Below, one piece after another: positions 34,065 to 42,925 of a stretch of 64,000 nt of DNA. The DNA is from Amycolatopsis sp. GM8. GTDB lineage: Bacteria; Actinomycetota; Actinomycetes; Mycobacteriales; Pseudonocardiaceae. The stretch is taken from contig NZ_JAJKFK010000007.1 in assembly GCF_021653975.1 (NCBI RefSeq), positions 124,001-188,000 on the forward strand, read 5' to 3'. Every line of letters begins with the position of its first letter. Position 1 is the first letter of the stretch. Made by a program: the position numbers and the translations under genes. The notes under the pieces were generated by a model, which worked only from the letters and a program-made list of their open reading frames with translations, was not told where the DNA came from and did not search any database.

Positions 34065-35255
34065 ATGACGGACCGGGTCGTTGTCGCGGGCGTCGGGATG
34101 GTCCCGTTCGCGACACCACGCAGGAGCGAGAGCTACGACGTACTGGGAGAAGGGGCGACGCGGGCCGCGCTCGCGGACGCCGGCATCGATCTCACCGCGG
34201 TGCAGCAGGCCTACGCCGGCTATGTCTACGGCGACTCGACCAGCGGCCAGAACGTGCTGTACCGCGTCGCGATGACCGGCGTGCCGGTCATCAACGTGAA
34301 CAACAACTGCTCGACCGGCTCGTCCGCGCTCTATCTGGCCCGGCAGGCCATCGCGTCCGGAGCGGCGGACTGCGTGCTGGCACTGGGTTTCGAGCAGATG
34401 CAACGCGGGGCGCTCACCGCACATTGGGACGACCGGCCCAGCCCGTTCGCGAGGTTCGACGACGTGCTCGACGCCGTTCTGCCCGGATCTGACGGTGCGC
34501 CGATGGCGCCCCGCTACTTCGGCGGGGCGGGTGCCGAGTATTGCCAGCGCTACGACATGGACCCGGCGGTGTTCGCCCGGATCTCGGTCAAGGCACGCAA
34601 GCACGCTGCGGGCAACCCGTACGCGGTCTTCACCGAGCCGGTCACCGTCGAGGAAGTGCTCGCCACACCTCAGGTGTTCGGTCCGCTGACCCGGCTGCAG
34701 TGCTGCCCGCCGACCTGCGGTGCCGCGGCCGCCGTGCTCGTCAGCGAGGATTTCGCGCGGCGCAACGGGTTGTCCGACGACGTCGTGATCAGCGCCCAGG
34801 CGATGACCACCGACACTAGTTCGTCGTTCGACGGCGACCTGATGCGCCTGGTCGGCTACGACATGTCCCGCGAGGCGGCCCGGCAGGTCTACGAGAGCGC
34901 CGGCATTGACCCGAAGGACATCCCGGTGGTCGAGCTGCACGATTGCTTCACCACCAACGAATTGCTCAGTTACGAGGCGCTGGGACTGACCGGCGAAGGC
35001 ACCGCGGAGAAGTTCATCGCCGACGGCGCCAACACCTACGGCGGCCAGGTGGTCACCAACCCGTCGGGGGGCCTGCTGTCCAAAGGCCACCCGCTGGGCG
35101 CGACCGGGCTCGCCCAATGCGCCGAACTCGTCTGGCAGCTGCGCGGCCAGGCCGGCGACCGCCAGGTCGAGGGTGCCGGGATCGCGCTGCAACACAACAT
35201 CGGCCTCGGCGGCGCCGCCGTGGTCACCCTCTACGAAAAGGTGCGTCGCCCGTGA
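34065..35255 (+). CDS. SCP-x-type thiolase / acetyl-CoA acyltransferase
   Basis: Thiolase of 396 aa of the lipid-transfer (SCP-x) branch. It has the nucleophile Cys in NNNCSTGSSAL (about residue 82), the VELHDCFTTNE block and the C-terminal GHPLGATG His. It cleaves 3-oxoacyl-CoA with CoA to shorten the chain. First of four overlapping genes (thiolase, two MaoC-like hydratase subunits, SDR) that together supply hydration, dehydrogenation and thiolysis. Stop overlaps the next gene by 4 bp (GTGA). Confidence 0.92.
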   Translation: MTDRVVVAGVGMVPFATPRRSESYDVLGEGATRAALADAGIDLTAVQQAYAGYVYGDSTSGQNVLYRVAMTGVPVINVNNNCSTGSSALYLARQAIASGAADCVLALGFEQMQRGALTAHWDDRPSPFARFDDVLDAVLPGSDGAPMAPRYFGGAGAEYCQRYDMDPAVFARISVKARKHAAGNPYAVFTEPVTVEEVLATPQVFGPLTRLQCCPPTCGAAAAVLVSEDFARRNGLSDDVVISAQAMTTDTSSSFDGDLMRLVGYDMSREAARQVYESAGIDPKDIPVVELHDCFTTNELLSYEALGLTGEGTAEKFIADGANTYGGQVVTNPSGGLLSKGHPLGATGLAQCAELVWQLRGQAGDRQVEGAGIALQHNIGLGGAAVVTLYEKVRRP

Positions 35256-35710
35256 CGATCGATGCCGTCGAGGCCAAGCGTCTCCAACTGCCGGTCATCA
35301 CGGTTCCCGTCGAGCGTGGACGGCTCCAGTTCTTCGCGAAGGCCATCGGCGAGACCGACCCGGTCTACACCGATCTGGCCGCCGCCGCCGAGGCCGGCCA
35401 CCCGGACCTGCCGGTGCCGCCCACCTTCTTCTTCAGCCTCGAACTCTCCTCACCCGACCCGTTCGCGTACCTGCGCGAGCTGAACGTCGACATGCGCCAG
35501 GTACTGCACGGCGAGCAGTCGTTCGAGTACCACACCATGGTGCACGCCGGCGAGACCGTCACAGTGCGCCCGCGGATCGCCGACGTGTTCGCCAAGAAAG
35601 GCGGCGCACTCGAGTTCCTCGTCCGCAGGACCGACTTCGTCAGGGGCGGCGAACTGGTGGCCGAGGCCACTTCGACGCTCGTCGTGCAGAACGCGAAGGC
35701 CACGTCATGA
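35252..35710 (+). CDS. MaoC-like hydratase, non-catalytic (HadA-like) subunit
   Basis: Hot-dog-fold protein of 152 aa. At the R-hydratase motif position (usually GDxNPIH) it reads GETDPVY, so the catalytic Asp and His are absent. This is the pattern of HadA-type or FAS1-N-type subunits that pair with a catalytic partner. Its partner is the adjacent gene at 35707. GTG start overlapping the thiolase stop. Predicted role: acyl-chain binding half of a heterodimeric enoyl-CoA hydratase. Confidence 0.85.
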   Translation: MTIDAVEAKRLQLPVITVPVERGRLQFFAKAIGETDPVYTDLAAAAEAGHPDLPVPPTFFFSLELSSPDPFAYLRELNVDMRQVLHGEQSFEYHTMVHAGETVTVRPRIADVFAKKGGALEFLVRRTDFVRGGELVAEATSTLVVQNAKATS

Positions 35711-36126
35711 CCCAGAACCAGCTGCAGCGACAGGAAATCCGAGTCGGCGCGGAGCTGCCCCCGCTGACGGTCCCCGCGATCTCGCGCACGACACTGGCGC
35801 TGTTCGCAGGCGCTTCGGGTGACCACAACCCGATCCACATCGACCTCGACGTGGCCCGCTCGGCCGGGCTGGACGACGTGTTTGCGCACGGCATGCTGTC
35901 GATGGCCTACCTCACCCGGCTGCTCACCGGCTGGGTGCCGCAGCGAGCCGTGCGGTCCTGCAAGGTGCGTTTCGCCGCCGTCACCCCGGTCCACGGGGCG
36001 CCGGTCTGCACCGGCCGCGTCGTCGCGATCGACGACGGGCTCGCCACCATCGCGCTCACTGTCGCACTCGCCGACGGCACCACCACCCTCACCGGCGAAG
36101 CGGTCGTCGACACCACTCGGATCTGA
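35707..36126 (+). CDS. MaoC-like enoyl-CoA hydratase, catalytic (HadB-like) subunit
   Basis: Hot-dog-fold hydratase of 139 aa with the intact hydratase-2 motif ASGDHNPIHID (Asp and His catalytic) and DDVFAHGMLSM in the following helix, as in HadB. It adds water to a trans-2-enoyl-CoA. Starts inside the preceding gene's stop (ATGA), so the two subunits should be made in equal amounts. The SDR that follows would oxidise the resulting 3-hydroxyacyl-CoA. Confidence 0.9.
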   Translation: MTQNQLQRQEIRVGAELPPLTVPAISRTTLALFAGASGDHNPIHIDLDVARSAGLDDVFAHGMLSMAYLTRLLTGWVPQRAVRSCKVRFAAVTPVHGAPVCTGRVVAIDDGLATIALTVALADGTTTLTGEAVVDTTRI

Positions 36127-36147
36127 GCTCGAAAGGCATTGGCACAC

Positions 36148-36978
36148 ATGGGAAAACTGGCAGACAAGGTCGCGATCGTCACCGGAGCCGGCCGCGGGAT
36201 CGGCGCGGAGATCGCGTGCAAGCTGGCCGCCGAGGGAGCCGCGGTGGTCGTGAACGACCTGGACGAGCAGCCCGCCGCCGAGGCCGTCGCCGCGATCGAA
36301 GCCGACGGCGGACGAGCGGTCGCCTGCGTCGGTAGTGTGACCGAAGACGGCTTCGCCGAGCGCTTCGTCGCGACCGCCGTGGACACCTTCGGCGGCCTGG
36401 ACATCGTCATCAACAACGCCGGGTACACCTGGGACACGGTGATCCAGAAGATGACCGACGAACAGTGGGACGCGATCCTGGACGTCCACCTCAAGGCGCC
36501 GTTCCGGATCCTCCGCGCGGCTCAGCCGGTGATCGCCGGCTTCGTCAAGCAGGCCAAGGCGGACGGCCGGGAAGTGCCCACGCGCAAGGTGGTCAACATC
36601 TCGTCGATCGCGGGACTCGGCGGCAACGCCGGGCAGGTGAACTACGCCGCCGCCAAAGCGGGGGTCACCGGATTGACCAAGACACTGGCCAAGGAATGGG
36701 GCCGCTACAACGTCACGGTCAACACTGTCGCGTTCGGACTGATCAAGACGAGGCTCACCGAGGCCTCCGCGGACGCGGACGCCAAGATCGACGTGCAGGG
36801 CCGCGAGATCAAGGTGGGGGTCAGCCCCGACCTGATGACCATGATGGAGCGGTCCATCCCGCTCGGCCGCGCCGGTACCCCGGCCGACGCCGCGGGCGCG
36901 GTCTACCTGCTCTGTCAGCCGGAGTCGGACTATGTGAGCGCGCAAACCCTTGTCTGCGGCGGAGGGATGAGCATCTGA
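36148..36978 (+). CDS. SDR 3-hydroxyacyl-CoA dehydrogenase-like
   Basis: Classical SDR of 276 aa with TGAGRGIG (about residues 12-19), NNAGYT, SSIAG and Y-x3-K as YAAAK. The acidic VVNDLDE loop after the second strand indicates NAD. It fits the multifunctional-enzyme type SDR acting on 3-hydroxyacyl-CoA in beta-oxidation. ATG at 36148 follows GAAAGG. Last gene of the thiolase operon, directly before the long inverted repeat and the double TetR gene. Confidence 0.9.
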   Translation: MGKLADKVAIVTGAGRGIGAEIACKLAAEGAAVVVNDLDEQPAAEAVAAIEADGGRAVACVGSVTEDGFAERFVATAVDTFGGLDIVINNAGYTWDTVIQKMTDEQWDAILDVHLKAPFRILRAAQPVIAGFVKQAKADGREVPTRKVVNISSIAGLGGNAGQVNYAAAKAGVTGLTKTLAKEWGRYNVTVNTVAFGLIKTRLTEASADADAKIDVQGREIKVGVSPDLMTMMERSIPLGRAGTPADAAGAVYLLCQPESDYVSAQTLVCGGGMSI

Positions 36979-36984
36979 TGGCAC

Positions 36985-37079
36985 GGTTACCAATCCGACC
37001 GAAAGTAGGCGGAAACGGTCCGCAACCAGCCTGCTCGTAGACACCCATGTCCGCCGTGGCTGCCGTCGGATTGGTAACC
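36985..37079. promoter_or_regulatory. 15-bp inverted pair of putative operators
   Basis: GGTTACCAATCCGAC (36985-36999) and its exact reverse complement GTCGGATTGGTAACC (37065-37079), 65 bp apart, in the gap between the SDR and the double TetR gene. The copies are 80 bp apart start to start. The second is about 50 bp before the regulator's GTG, where a promoter would lie. A loop of 65 bp is too long for a terminator, so two operator sites are the better reading. Confidence 0.7.
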
Positions 37080-37127
37080 AACGGCGCAGTACGCTCGGCG
37101 GGTCGAACGGACCCCTTGGAGGTAGTG

Positions 37128-38309
37128 GTGCCCGGACCAGCCCCGCCCCGGGGGAGCAGGCCCCGCAACAGGCGAGCGCTGATCCGCGCGATCGCGGCCG
37201 AACTGTTCGCCGAGCGGGGTTATGACCAGGTCGGCATGAGCGACATCGCCGAAGCGGTCGCCATCGGCCCGTCCGCGCTGTACCGCCACTACGCCGGCAA
37301 GCAGGACCTGCTCCGGGACGTCGTCATCGACAACCTGGCGCCGTTGGGAAACCTTCTGGAGGAGCTGGACCTGGCCGCCGGCGGAGCGGCTCGCATGGCG
37401 GGTGTGTCCTTGGACCACGCCAGAAGTGGGGTGCTGTGGCAGCGGGAGGCTCGCCATCTCCCCCCGGAGGATCTGACGGAGTTGCGCGCTGGTGTCCGCC
37501 GCACCGCGCACCTGCTCGCCAGCCTGCTGCGACAGCGTCGCGGCGATCTCGATCCCCGGCACGCCGACCTCCTCAGCTGGGCGGCGCTTTCGGTGCTGTC
37601 GAGCCCTTCGTTCCACACCGCCGACCTCCCCCGGCCCGGCTACGACCACGTACTCGCCGAACTGGTCGACCGGGTGCTGGAGCTGTCTCTCCCCCACCCG
37701 ATCGCGGCACCGGTCGTCGTGCCGGCACCGGTGTTGCGGCCGGCATCACGGCGGGAGGCGTTGCTGAGCAAGGCAGTGCCGATGTTCGCCGCGCACGGGT
37801 ACGCCAACGTCGGCATTGACGACATCGGGAACGCGGTCGGTATCGCCGGTCCGAGTGTGTACAACCACTTCCCGACCAAACTGGACATGCTCGACACCGC
37901 TTTCCAACGCGGGAACGCGACACTGATGACCGAGCTGGAATCGGTGTACCGCTCGGCGGGATCGGCCGAAGAGGCCCTGCTCCGGTTGATCGCGTCGTAC
38001 CAGCGATTCGCCTTCGACCACCACGATCTGATCGGGATCCTGATCATGGAGATCGGCCACCTGTCCGAGGAGGTACGCCACGCCACCCGCCGGGCGCAGC
38101 GCGACTACCTCTCCGAGTGGATACACCTGCATCACCAGGCGAACCCGGGGCTCTCTCCCGCCGTCGCACAGGTCGAGGTGCACGCGGCGGTATCGGTCAT
38201 CAACGACGCGGCGCGGACCGGACATCTGCGGCGCAGCCCGGGCGTGCCGGACTGCGTGCGGGTCGTCGCCGCCCGGTTGCTCCGGCTGAATCCAGGTTCT
38301 CTCCGGTAA
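37128..38309 (+). CDS. single-chain double TetR regulator
   Basis: A 393-aa protein containing two complete TetR-type units. HTH 1 (MSDIAEAVAIGPSALYRHYA, about residues 35-54) belongs to the N-terminal half. HTH 2 (IDDIGNAVGIAGPSVYNHFP, about 230-249) belongs to the C-terminal half, each followed by helices of a ligand-binding domain. Ordinary TetR proteins have one unit of about 200 aa and work as dimers, so this is a covalent pseudo-dimer with two different recognition helices. The GTG at 37128 has GGAGG 5 nt upstream. Likely controls the beta-oxidation block and itself through the paired sites at 36985-37079. Ligand probably an acyl-CoA; inferred. Confidence 0.88.
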   Translation: MPGPAPPRGSRPRNRRALIRAIAAELFAERGYDQVGMSDIAEAVAIGPSALYRHYAGKQDLLRDVVIDNLAPLGNLLEELDLAAGGAARMAGVSLDHARSGVLWQREARHLPPEDLTELRAGVRRTAHLLASLLRQRRGDLDPRHADLLSWAALSVLSSPSFHTADLPRPGYDHVLAELVDRVLELSLPHPIAAPVVVPAPVLRPASRREALLSKAVPMFAAHGYANVGIDDIGNAVGIAGPSVYNHFPTKLDMLDTAFQRGNATLMTELESVYRSAGSAEEALLRLIASYQRFAFDHHDLIGILIMEIGHLSEEVRHATRRAQRDYLSEWIHLHHQANPGLSPAVAQVEVHAAVSVINDAARTGHLRRSPGVPDCVRVVAARLLRLNPGSLR

Positions 38310-38387
38310 TCGCTCACTCGTCAAGGTGGGTTTCCCCGACCCAGGTTCACGATTGCCACGGTGATTTCCCAGAATGTGCTTACGTTG

Positions 38388-38408
38388 GTGTCGAACAGAA
38401 TTCGACAC
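38388..38408. promoter_or_regulatory. operator palindrome before the SDR at 38425
   Basis: GTGTCGAA-CAGAA-TTCGACAC, a perfect 8-5-8 inverted repeat ending 16 bp before the SDR ATG and just upstream of its AGGAG ribosome site. It is suited to block transcription start. The cognate regulator is not obvious; the XRE/MmyB protein at 40839 or the double TetR protein next door are candidates. Confidence 0.6.
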
Positions 38409-38424
38409 ATCCAGGAGCGTCACC

Positions 38425-39345
38425 ATGTCCACTTGGAACACCAAGAACATTCCCGGCCAGACCGGCCGCGTCGCCGTCGTCACCGGCGCGAACTCGGGGC
38501 TGGGCTTGGTCACCGCCACCGAACTCGCCCGGCACGGCGCGAAGGTCGTGCTCGCGGTGCGCAACACCGACTCGGGCGAGAAGGCCGCCGCGGGGATCCG
38601 CCAGTCCGCACCCGGCGCCGAACTCGAGGTGCGCCGGCTGGACCTGGCTTCGCTCGCCTCGGTCCGGGCGTTCGCGGAGAAGCTGACGGCCGACTACGAG
38701 GCGATCAACCTGCTGGTCAACAACGCCGGCCTGGTCATCCTCGGACCGCGCAGCACCACGACCGACGGGTTCGAACTGCACATGGGGACCAACATGCTGG
38801 GGCACTTCGCCCTCACCGGCCTGCTCCTCGACACGGTGGGCAAGGCAGCGGCGCCCCGGATCGTGAACCTCAGCTCGATCGTGCACAAGACCGTGACCGT
38901 CGACCTCGACGACCTGATGTCCGAACGCGACTTCGACGGCAGCACCGCCTACCGCCGGTCGAAGCTCGCCACCACGGCGTTCGGCCTCGAACTCGACCGC
39001 CGCCTGCGCGCCGCCGGCTCACCGATCATCAGCGTGGTCGCCCATCCCGGGGTGACCAAGACGAACCTGACTCCGCGCTCGGTCCAGGAAAACAGCTTCA
39101 TCCAACGGCTCTTCGCCCGCATCTACGCGTTGAACGCCCAGCCGGTCGAGCAGGGCACGCTGCCCCAGCTCTACGCCGCGACCGCGGAAGGCGTGCGTGG
39201 TGGGCAGTTCTTCGGGCCCTCCGGCCGCGGGGAACAGCGCGGGCACGTCACCGAGGTCCACGCCAGCGCCCAAGCCGCCGACCCCGCCTTCGGCCGTGCA
39301 TTGTGGAGCGCCGCCGAAAACCTGACCGGCGTCAAGTTCCTCTGA
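38425..39345 (+). CDS. retinol-dehydrogenase-like SDR
   Basis: SDR of 306 aa with TGANSGLG (about residues 20-27), NNAGL, SSIVH and Y-x3-K as YRRSK. The length and HPGVTKTNL segment match the light-dependent protochlorophyllide reductase/retinol dehydrogenase-like SDRs common in actinomycetes. These are frequently paired with XRE/MmyB regulators, and such a regulator is encoded at 40839. NADP(H) is favoured by AVRNTDSG after the second strand. Ends at a strong bidirectional terminator. Confidence 0.9.
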   Translation: MSTWNTKNIPGQTGRVAVVTGANSGLGLVTATELARHGAKVVLAVRNTDSGEKAAAGIRQSAPGAELEVRRLDLASLASVRAFAEKLTADYEAINLLVNNAGLVILGPRSTTTDGFELHMGTNMLGHFALTGLLLDTVGKAAAPRIVNLSSIVHKTVTVDLDDLMSERDFDGSTAYRRSKLATTAFGLELDRRLRAAGSPIISVVAHPGVTKTNLTPRSVQENSFIQRLFARIYALNAQPVEQGTLPQLYAATAEGVRGGQFFGPSGRGEQRGHVTEVHASAQAADPAFGRALWSAAENLTGVKFL

Positions 39346-39354
39346 CGCACGAAC

Positions 39355-39392
39355 AAAGGAGCCCGGCCGGGACATCCCGGCCGGGCTCCTTT
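39355..39392. terminator. bidirectional intrinsic terminator
   Basis: AAAGGAGCCCGGCCGGG - ACAT - CCCGGCCGGGCTCCTTT, a 17-bp perfect stem with a 4-nt loop followed by TATTTTC on the plus strand. The A run at the other end serves the minus strand. It lies between the convergent SDR (stop 39345) and lipase (stop 39408) genes. Confidence 0.95.
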
Positions 39393-39407
39393 ATTTTCAG
39401 CGTTCAT

Positions 39408-40670
39408 CTAGTGGTGCTGGGAAAACTGCTTCTCCAGGAAAGAGACCGCTCCGGCGACACCGAATGCCTGCTCGCCGCCGTGTGTTTGCCCCTGGTCTTC
39501 GATCATCACGACGTTCGCACCCCGCGCGAGGTACTGCGCCTTCAGTTCTCGCGCCGCCGTGACCGGCAGGAGTTCGTCGGCCGTTCCGTGGTACATGTAC
39601 ACCGGCGCGGTCGGGGTGCCACCGATGCCCAGCGGGCTGATCTGACGAGCGAACCGGGAGAACGTGCCCGAAGTGAGCGAACCCGGCCACGCTTCGAAGC
39701 TTTCCAGCTTCGTGTTGAACGGACCGGCCGCGATCGCGTCACCGGCGCACACGTGCGCATCCGCGTCGGCATAGGAACGGGCCGACGCGTTCAGGTACCG
39801 GTCGATGTCGAATCGCGGATACGCGTTGCCCAGCGTGGCGAACGCGAACGGGATCCAGCCCGAGAAGGGCTGGCCGCTGATGGACTGCAGGGCCGCGTTG
39901 ATGTCCGCGGGCACCCCGCCCTCGGCGATTCCGCTGATCTTCAGTTCGGGCGCGTAGGCGGACTGCTCCTGCGCGGCCGAAGCGGTGGCGAAGCCGCCGC
40001 CGGAGTAGCCCCACAGGCCGACCGGGGCCTTCCGGTCGACGTGCGCGGGCCCGAAGGACCGCGCCGCACGGACACCGTCGAGGACTCCATGTGCGGCCGC
40101 GTCGGCCCCGAAGAACTCCGACCGGGGTCCTTCCCAGTCCGGCACCATGACCGTCCAGCCTCGCTGGACCGCCGCCGCGACCTGGCCCCGATCGAAGTTC
40201 GCCTGCGCGATCGTCGACGCGGCCGCGGTCGAACCCGCGCGAAGCAGGTAGGACGGGGCACAGGCGGTCGTCAAGGCGTCCTCGGGCACCTGGTAGGACA
40301 CCAGTGGCCGCGGCCCGGGGCCCTGCCACCGCGCCGTCGGCACCAGCAAAGTGCCCGCGGTCGCGGTCGCCCGCCCGGCGTTGTCGCGCGTCTTGTAGAG
40401 CACCTGCCAGACCTGCGCGGGCGCCGGGGTCGCCAGCGCGGACGCCGGCAACTGCCGTGACCGCAGCACCGTGCCGTCGCGTTTCCCTTCCAGATGCGGT
40501 GGCACCGCGTAGAAGGGATCGTCATCCGGTAGGACGACACTGCTGGTGGGTGACGACGGCTGCGCCGATGTGGTCGCGGCCGCCGCGGGAACGGTTGCCA
40601 CCGCGGTGAGCAACGTCGCGGCTACCGCCGCGACCGCCCATCGTGCCGATCCTCTCAGGGAAAGGCCCAT
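39408..40670 (-). CDS. secretory lipase
   Basis: Exported lipase of 420 aa of the LIP family (fungal-type secretory lipases also found in actinomycetes). A signal peptide (about residues 8-31, ending AAA) is followed by the lipase domain with the GYSGGG nucleophile elbow, the acid around HGTADELLP and the His in QTHGGEQ. It hydrolyses triglycerides or esters outside the cell. ATG at 40670 follows AGGAGTTGAA. Transcribed towards the bidirectional terminator and divergent from the XRE/MmyB gene. Confidence 0.9.
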   Translation of the reverse strand: MGLSLRGSARWAVAAVAATLLTAVATVPAAAATTSAQPSSPTSSVVLPDDDPFYAVPPHLEGKRDGTVLRSRQLPASALATPAPAQVWQVLYKTRDNAGRATATAGTLLVPTARWQGPGPRPLVSYQVPEDALTTACAPSYLLRAGSTAAASTIAQANFDRGQVAAAVQRGWTVMVPDWEGPRSEFFGADAAAHGVLDGVRAARSFGPAHVDRKAPVGLWGYSGGGFATASAAQEQSAYAPELKISGIAEGGVPADINAALQSISGQPFSGWIPFAFATLGNAYPRFDIDRYLNASARSYADADAHVCAGDAIAAGPFNTKLESFEAWPGSLTSGTFSRFARQISPLGIGGTPTAPVYMYHGTADELLPVTAARELKAQYLARGANVVMIEDQGQTHGGEQAFGVAGAVSFLEKQFSQHH

Positions 40671-40838
40671 TTCAACTCCTTGTCCGACTTCCGATTTTCG
40701 GGGTACCGGAGGGGACCGCCGGTGTACGGATGTGTTCAGCCACAACGGTATGCGGGTTCGGGCCGGGTTCCGTCGCACCGTTTTCCCTGGGAATGACAGT
40801 CCTACCTTCGCGACCGTCCAGATGGCACAGTGGTCGGT

Positions 40839-41753
40839 ATGGCCGACGAACATCCCCACGCTCGCGAACTGGGTGAATTCCTCCGTGCCCGGCGTAACCG
40901 GCTGCGTCCGGAGGACGTCGGGCTGCAGCCGGGGGGCCGGCGCAAGGTGCCGGGCTTACGTCGCGAGGAGCTCGCGCTGCTGGCCGGGCTGAGCACCGAC
41001 TACTACCAGCGGATGGAACAGGGCCGCGACGTGCGGCCGTCCGACGACATCCTCGACGCCCTCGCCTCCGCGCTAGTCCTCGACGAGGAGGAACGGCGGC
41101 ACCTGTTCACCCTCGCCCACGCGGCGCGGCGATCGACGGGTGGCTCCCGGCGCCGCAGCCCGGAACGTGTCCCGGCCAGCACCCAGCACCTGCTGCAGGC
41201 CATGGCGACACCGGCGCTGGTGCTCGGCCGCCATCTCGACGTGCTCGCCTGGAACCCGCTCGCCGAGGCACTGCTCGGTGACCCCACCGACCGACCCAAA
41301 GACGAGCGCAACCTGCTCGTCGGATTGTTCCTGAATCCCGAATCCCGGCTGCGCTGCGCGGACTGGGAAGGGTTCGCGTTGCAGTACATGGGCATGCTGC
41401 GCACCGCGGTCGCCGCCGATCCGACCCATCCGCGCGCTACCGAGATCGTCGGCGAACTGAGCATCCGCAGCGCGGACTTCCGGCGGCTGTGGGCCCGCTA
41501 CGACGTCCGCGAGGCGGTGCACGGAACCAAGCTGTTCCACCATCCCGAAGTCGGCGACATCACCCTGACGTGGGACACCTACCCCCTGCCCGGCGGCCCC
41601 GGGCCCGTGCTGCTGGCCTACACCACCGAACCCGGCTCGGCGGACGCCGAACGCATCCAGCTGCTGGCGTCCCTCCACGCGACCCGGCACCGGAAGGACG
41701 ACGTCGAGAATCCGGCGCCCCGAGCGGGTGAGGTGCGCCGCACGAACCGGTAA
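40839..41753 (+). CDS. XRE-family regulator with MmyB-like ligand domain
   Basis: A 304-aa regulator. The N-terminal XRE HTH (LRREELALLAGLSTDYYQRM, about residues 41-60) is followed by EQGRDVRPS, then a PAS-like MmyB ligand-binding domain (about 100-275) with HLDVLAWNPLAEALLGD. In actinomycetes these regulators usually control a neighbouring SDR; candidates here are the SDR at 38425 or the lipase. ATG at 40839; a GTG at 40830 is also in frame. The ligand is thought to be a fatty-acid-like molecule in characterised members. Confidence 0.92.
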   Translation: MADEHPHARELGEFLRARRNRLRPEDVGLQPGGRRKVPGLRREELALLAGLSTDYYQRMEQGRDVRPSDDILDALASALVLDEEERRHLFTLAHAARRSTGGSRRRSPERVPASTQHLLQAMATPALVLGRHLDVLAWNPLAEALLGDPTDRPKDERNLLVGLFLNPESRLRCADWEGFALQYMGMLRTAVAADPTHPRATEIVGELSIRSADFRRLWARYDVREAVHGTKLFHHPEVGDITLTWDTYPLPGGPGPVLLAYTTEPGSADAERIQLLASLHATRHRKDDVENPAPRAGEVRRTNR

Positions 41754-41758
41754 CGGGC

Positions 41759-42925
41759 TCAGTCCGGCAGGATCGGTGCTCCTGCGCCGGTGGCCACGAG
41801 ACCACGGTTCTCGACCGTCAGGTAGGTGGTGAACTGCGCGTGCCGGGCACCGACATTGAGGTCCCGCCAGAGCCGTTGCAGCGGGCTGCTGAGGGCGAAT
41901 CCACTCGATCCGTGCAAATCCAGCAGCAGGTCGACGGCACGGCGGAACTGCCCGATGATGGCCACGATCTCCATCCGGAACACGGACGGTTGCACGTCGG
42001 AGGTCCGCTCGTCATCCAGCAGCTGCTGGATCCGTTCCGCCAGCGCGAGCAGCCGGTCCTGGCCATTGCTCACCAGGTGCTCCGCTTCGGCGAACATGTT
42101 CCGCGCCGCGGGCATCTCGGTGAGGTCCTGGTAGGCACCCAGCGGCGGTTTGCGCTTGCGCAGAAGGGCTTCCACCGTGTCGAGCGCACCGCGCGCCGCG
42201 CCGGCCAGCGGTGCCATCGTCGGAGGGCACGCCGCGATGAGACCGAGCGGCTTCCCAAAGGTGGGATCGGGCATGCCGTTGGCGTCGACCGGCATTTCGA
42301 GCACGCGCGCCGTCGGCACGAACACCCCGTCAGCGACCAGCGTGTGACTTCCGGTGCCCCGCATTCCGGCCGTCTGCCAGGTCCGTTCGATTTCCAGATC
42401 GGAGGTCGGCAGGAGCGCGCCCGCCAGCCGGGGAGAACCATCGCCCGCCACGAACATGACCATCGCCACCGCCCACTGAGCGTCCTCGGCTCCCGAAGCG
42501 TAGGCCCAGCGCCCGGTGATCTTGACCCCGTCGGGCACCTCGACGGCCTGGCCGGGCGTACTCCCACCGCACAGCCGCACATCGGGATCAGCGTAGAACT
42601 CTGCGAGGACCTCCTCGGGCATCAGCCGCGAGAACGTCGTTTTCGTTTCCGCCGAGACCGCCGCGACCCAGGCCGAGGACGGGCAGCCGCGACCCAGTTC
42701 GGACAGCACTCGAACCTTGGTGACCAGGTCCGCGCCCAGGCCGCCGAATTCGCGCGGCGTGGTCAAGGCGAACGCACCCAGTTCACGCAGCTTTTCGGTG
42801 CTCTCCGGGGAAATGCGGCACCGCTCTTCCGCCGCGGCCGCATGGGCGGCCAGTACCGGCACCGCGGCACGCGCCTTCGCCACAAGCGCTTCGACCATCT
42901 CCGGCGCGAGCCGAGCCGAGTCCAT
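41759..42925 (-). CDS. acyl-CoA-dehydrogenase-fold flavin monooxygenase
   Basis: A 388-aa protein of the acyl-CoA dehydrogenase type-2 (HpaH/HsaA/DszC-like) family. Members bind reduced flavin from a separate reductase and hydroxylate aromatic or polycyclic substrates. TTPREFGGLGAD, ELGRGCPSSAWV and GMRGTGSHTLVADGVFVP are typical. It lacks the catalytic Glu signature of true acyl-CoA dehydrogenases as far as I can see. ATG at 42925 follows GGAGAGAGGATT. No flavin reductase is adjacent; the PDR-type reductase at 20734 is not an obvious partner. Convergent with the XRE/MmyB gene. Confidence 0.88.
   Translation of the reverse strand: MDSARLAPEMVEALVAKARAAVPVLAAHAAAAEERCRISPESTEKLRELGAFALTTPREFGGLGADLVTKVRVLSELGRGCPSSAWVAAVSAETKTTFSRLMPEEVLAEFYADPDVRLCGGSTPGQAVEVPDGVKITGRWAYASGAEDAQWAVAMVMFVAGDGSPRLAGALLPTSDLEIERTWQTAGMRGTGSHTLVADGVFVPTARVLEMPVDANGMPDPTFGKPLGLIAACPPTMAPLAGAARGALDTVEALLRKRKPPLGAYQDLTEMPAARNMFAEAEHLVSNGQDRLLALAERIQQLLDDERTSDVQPSVFRMEIVAIIGQFRRAVDLLLDLHGSSGFALSSPLQRLWRDLNVGARHAQFTTYLTVENRGLVATGAGAPILPD

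Noticed and set aside
36985..37079. The 15-bp inverted repeat as a transcription terminator
   Set aside because: A 65-nt loop and no U run make a terminator implausible; operator sites fit better.
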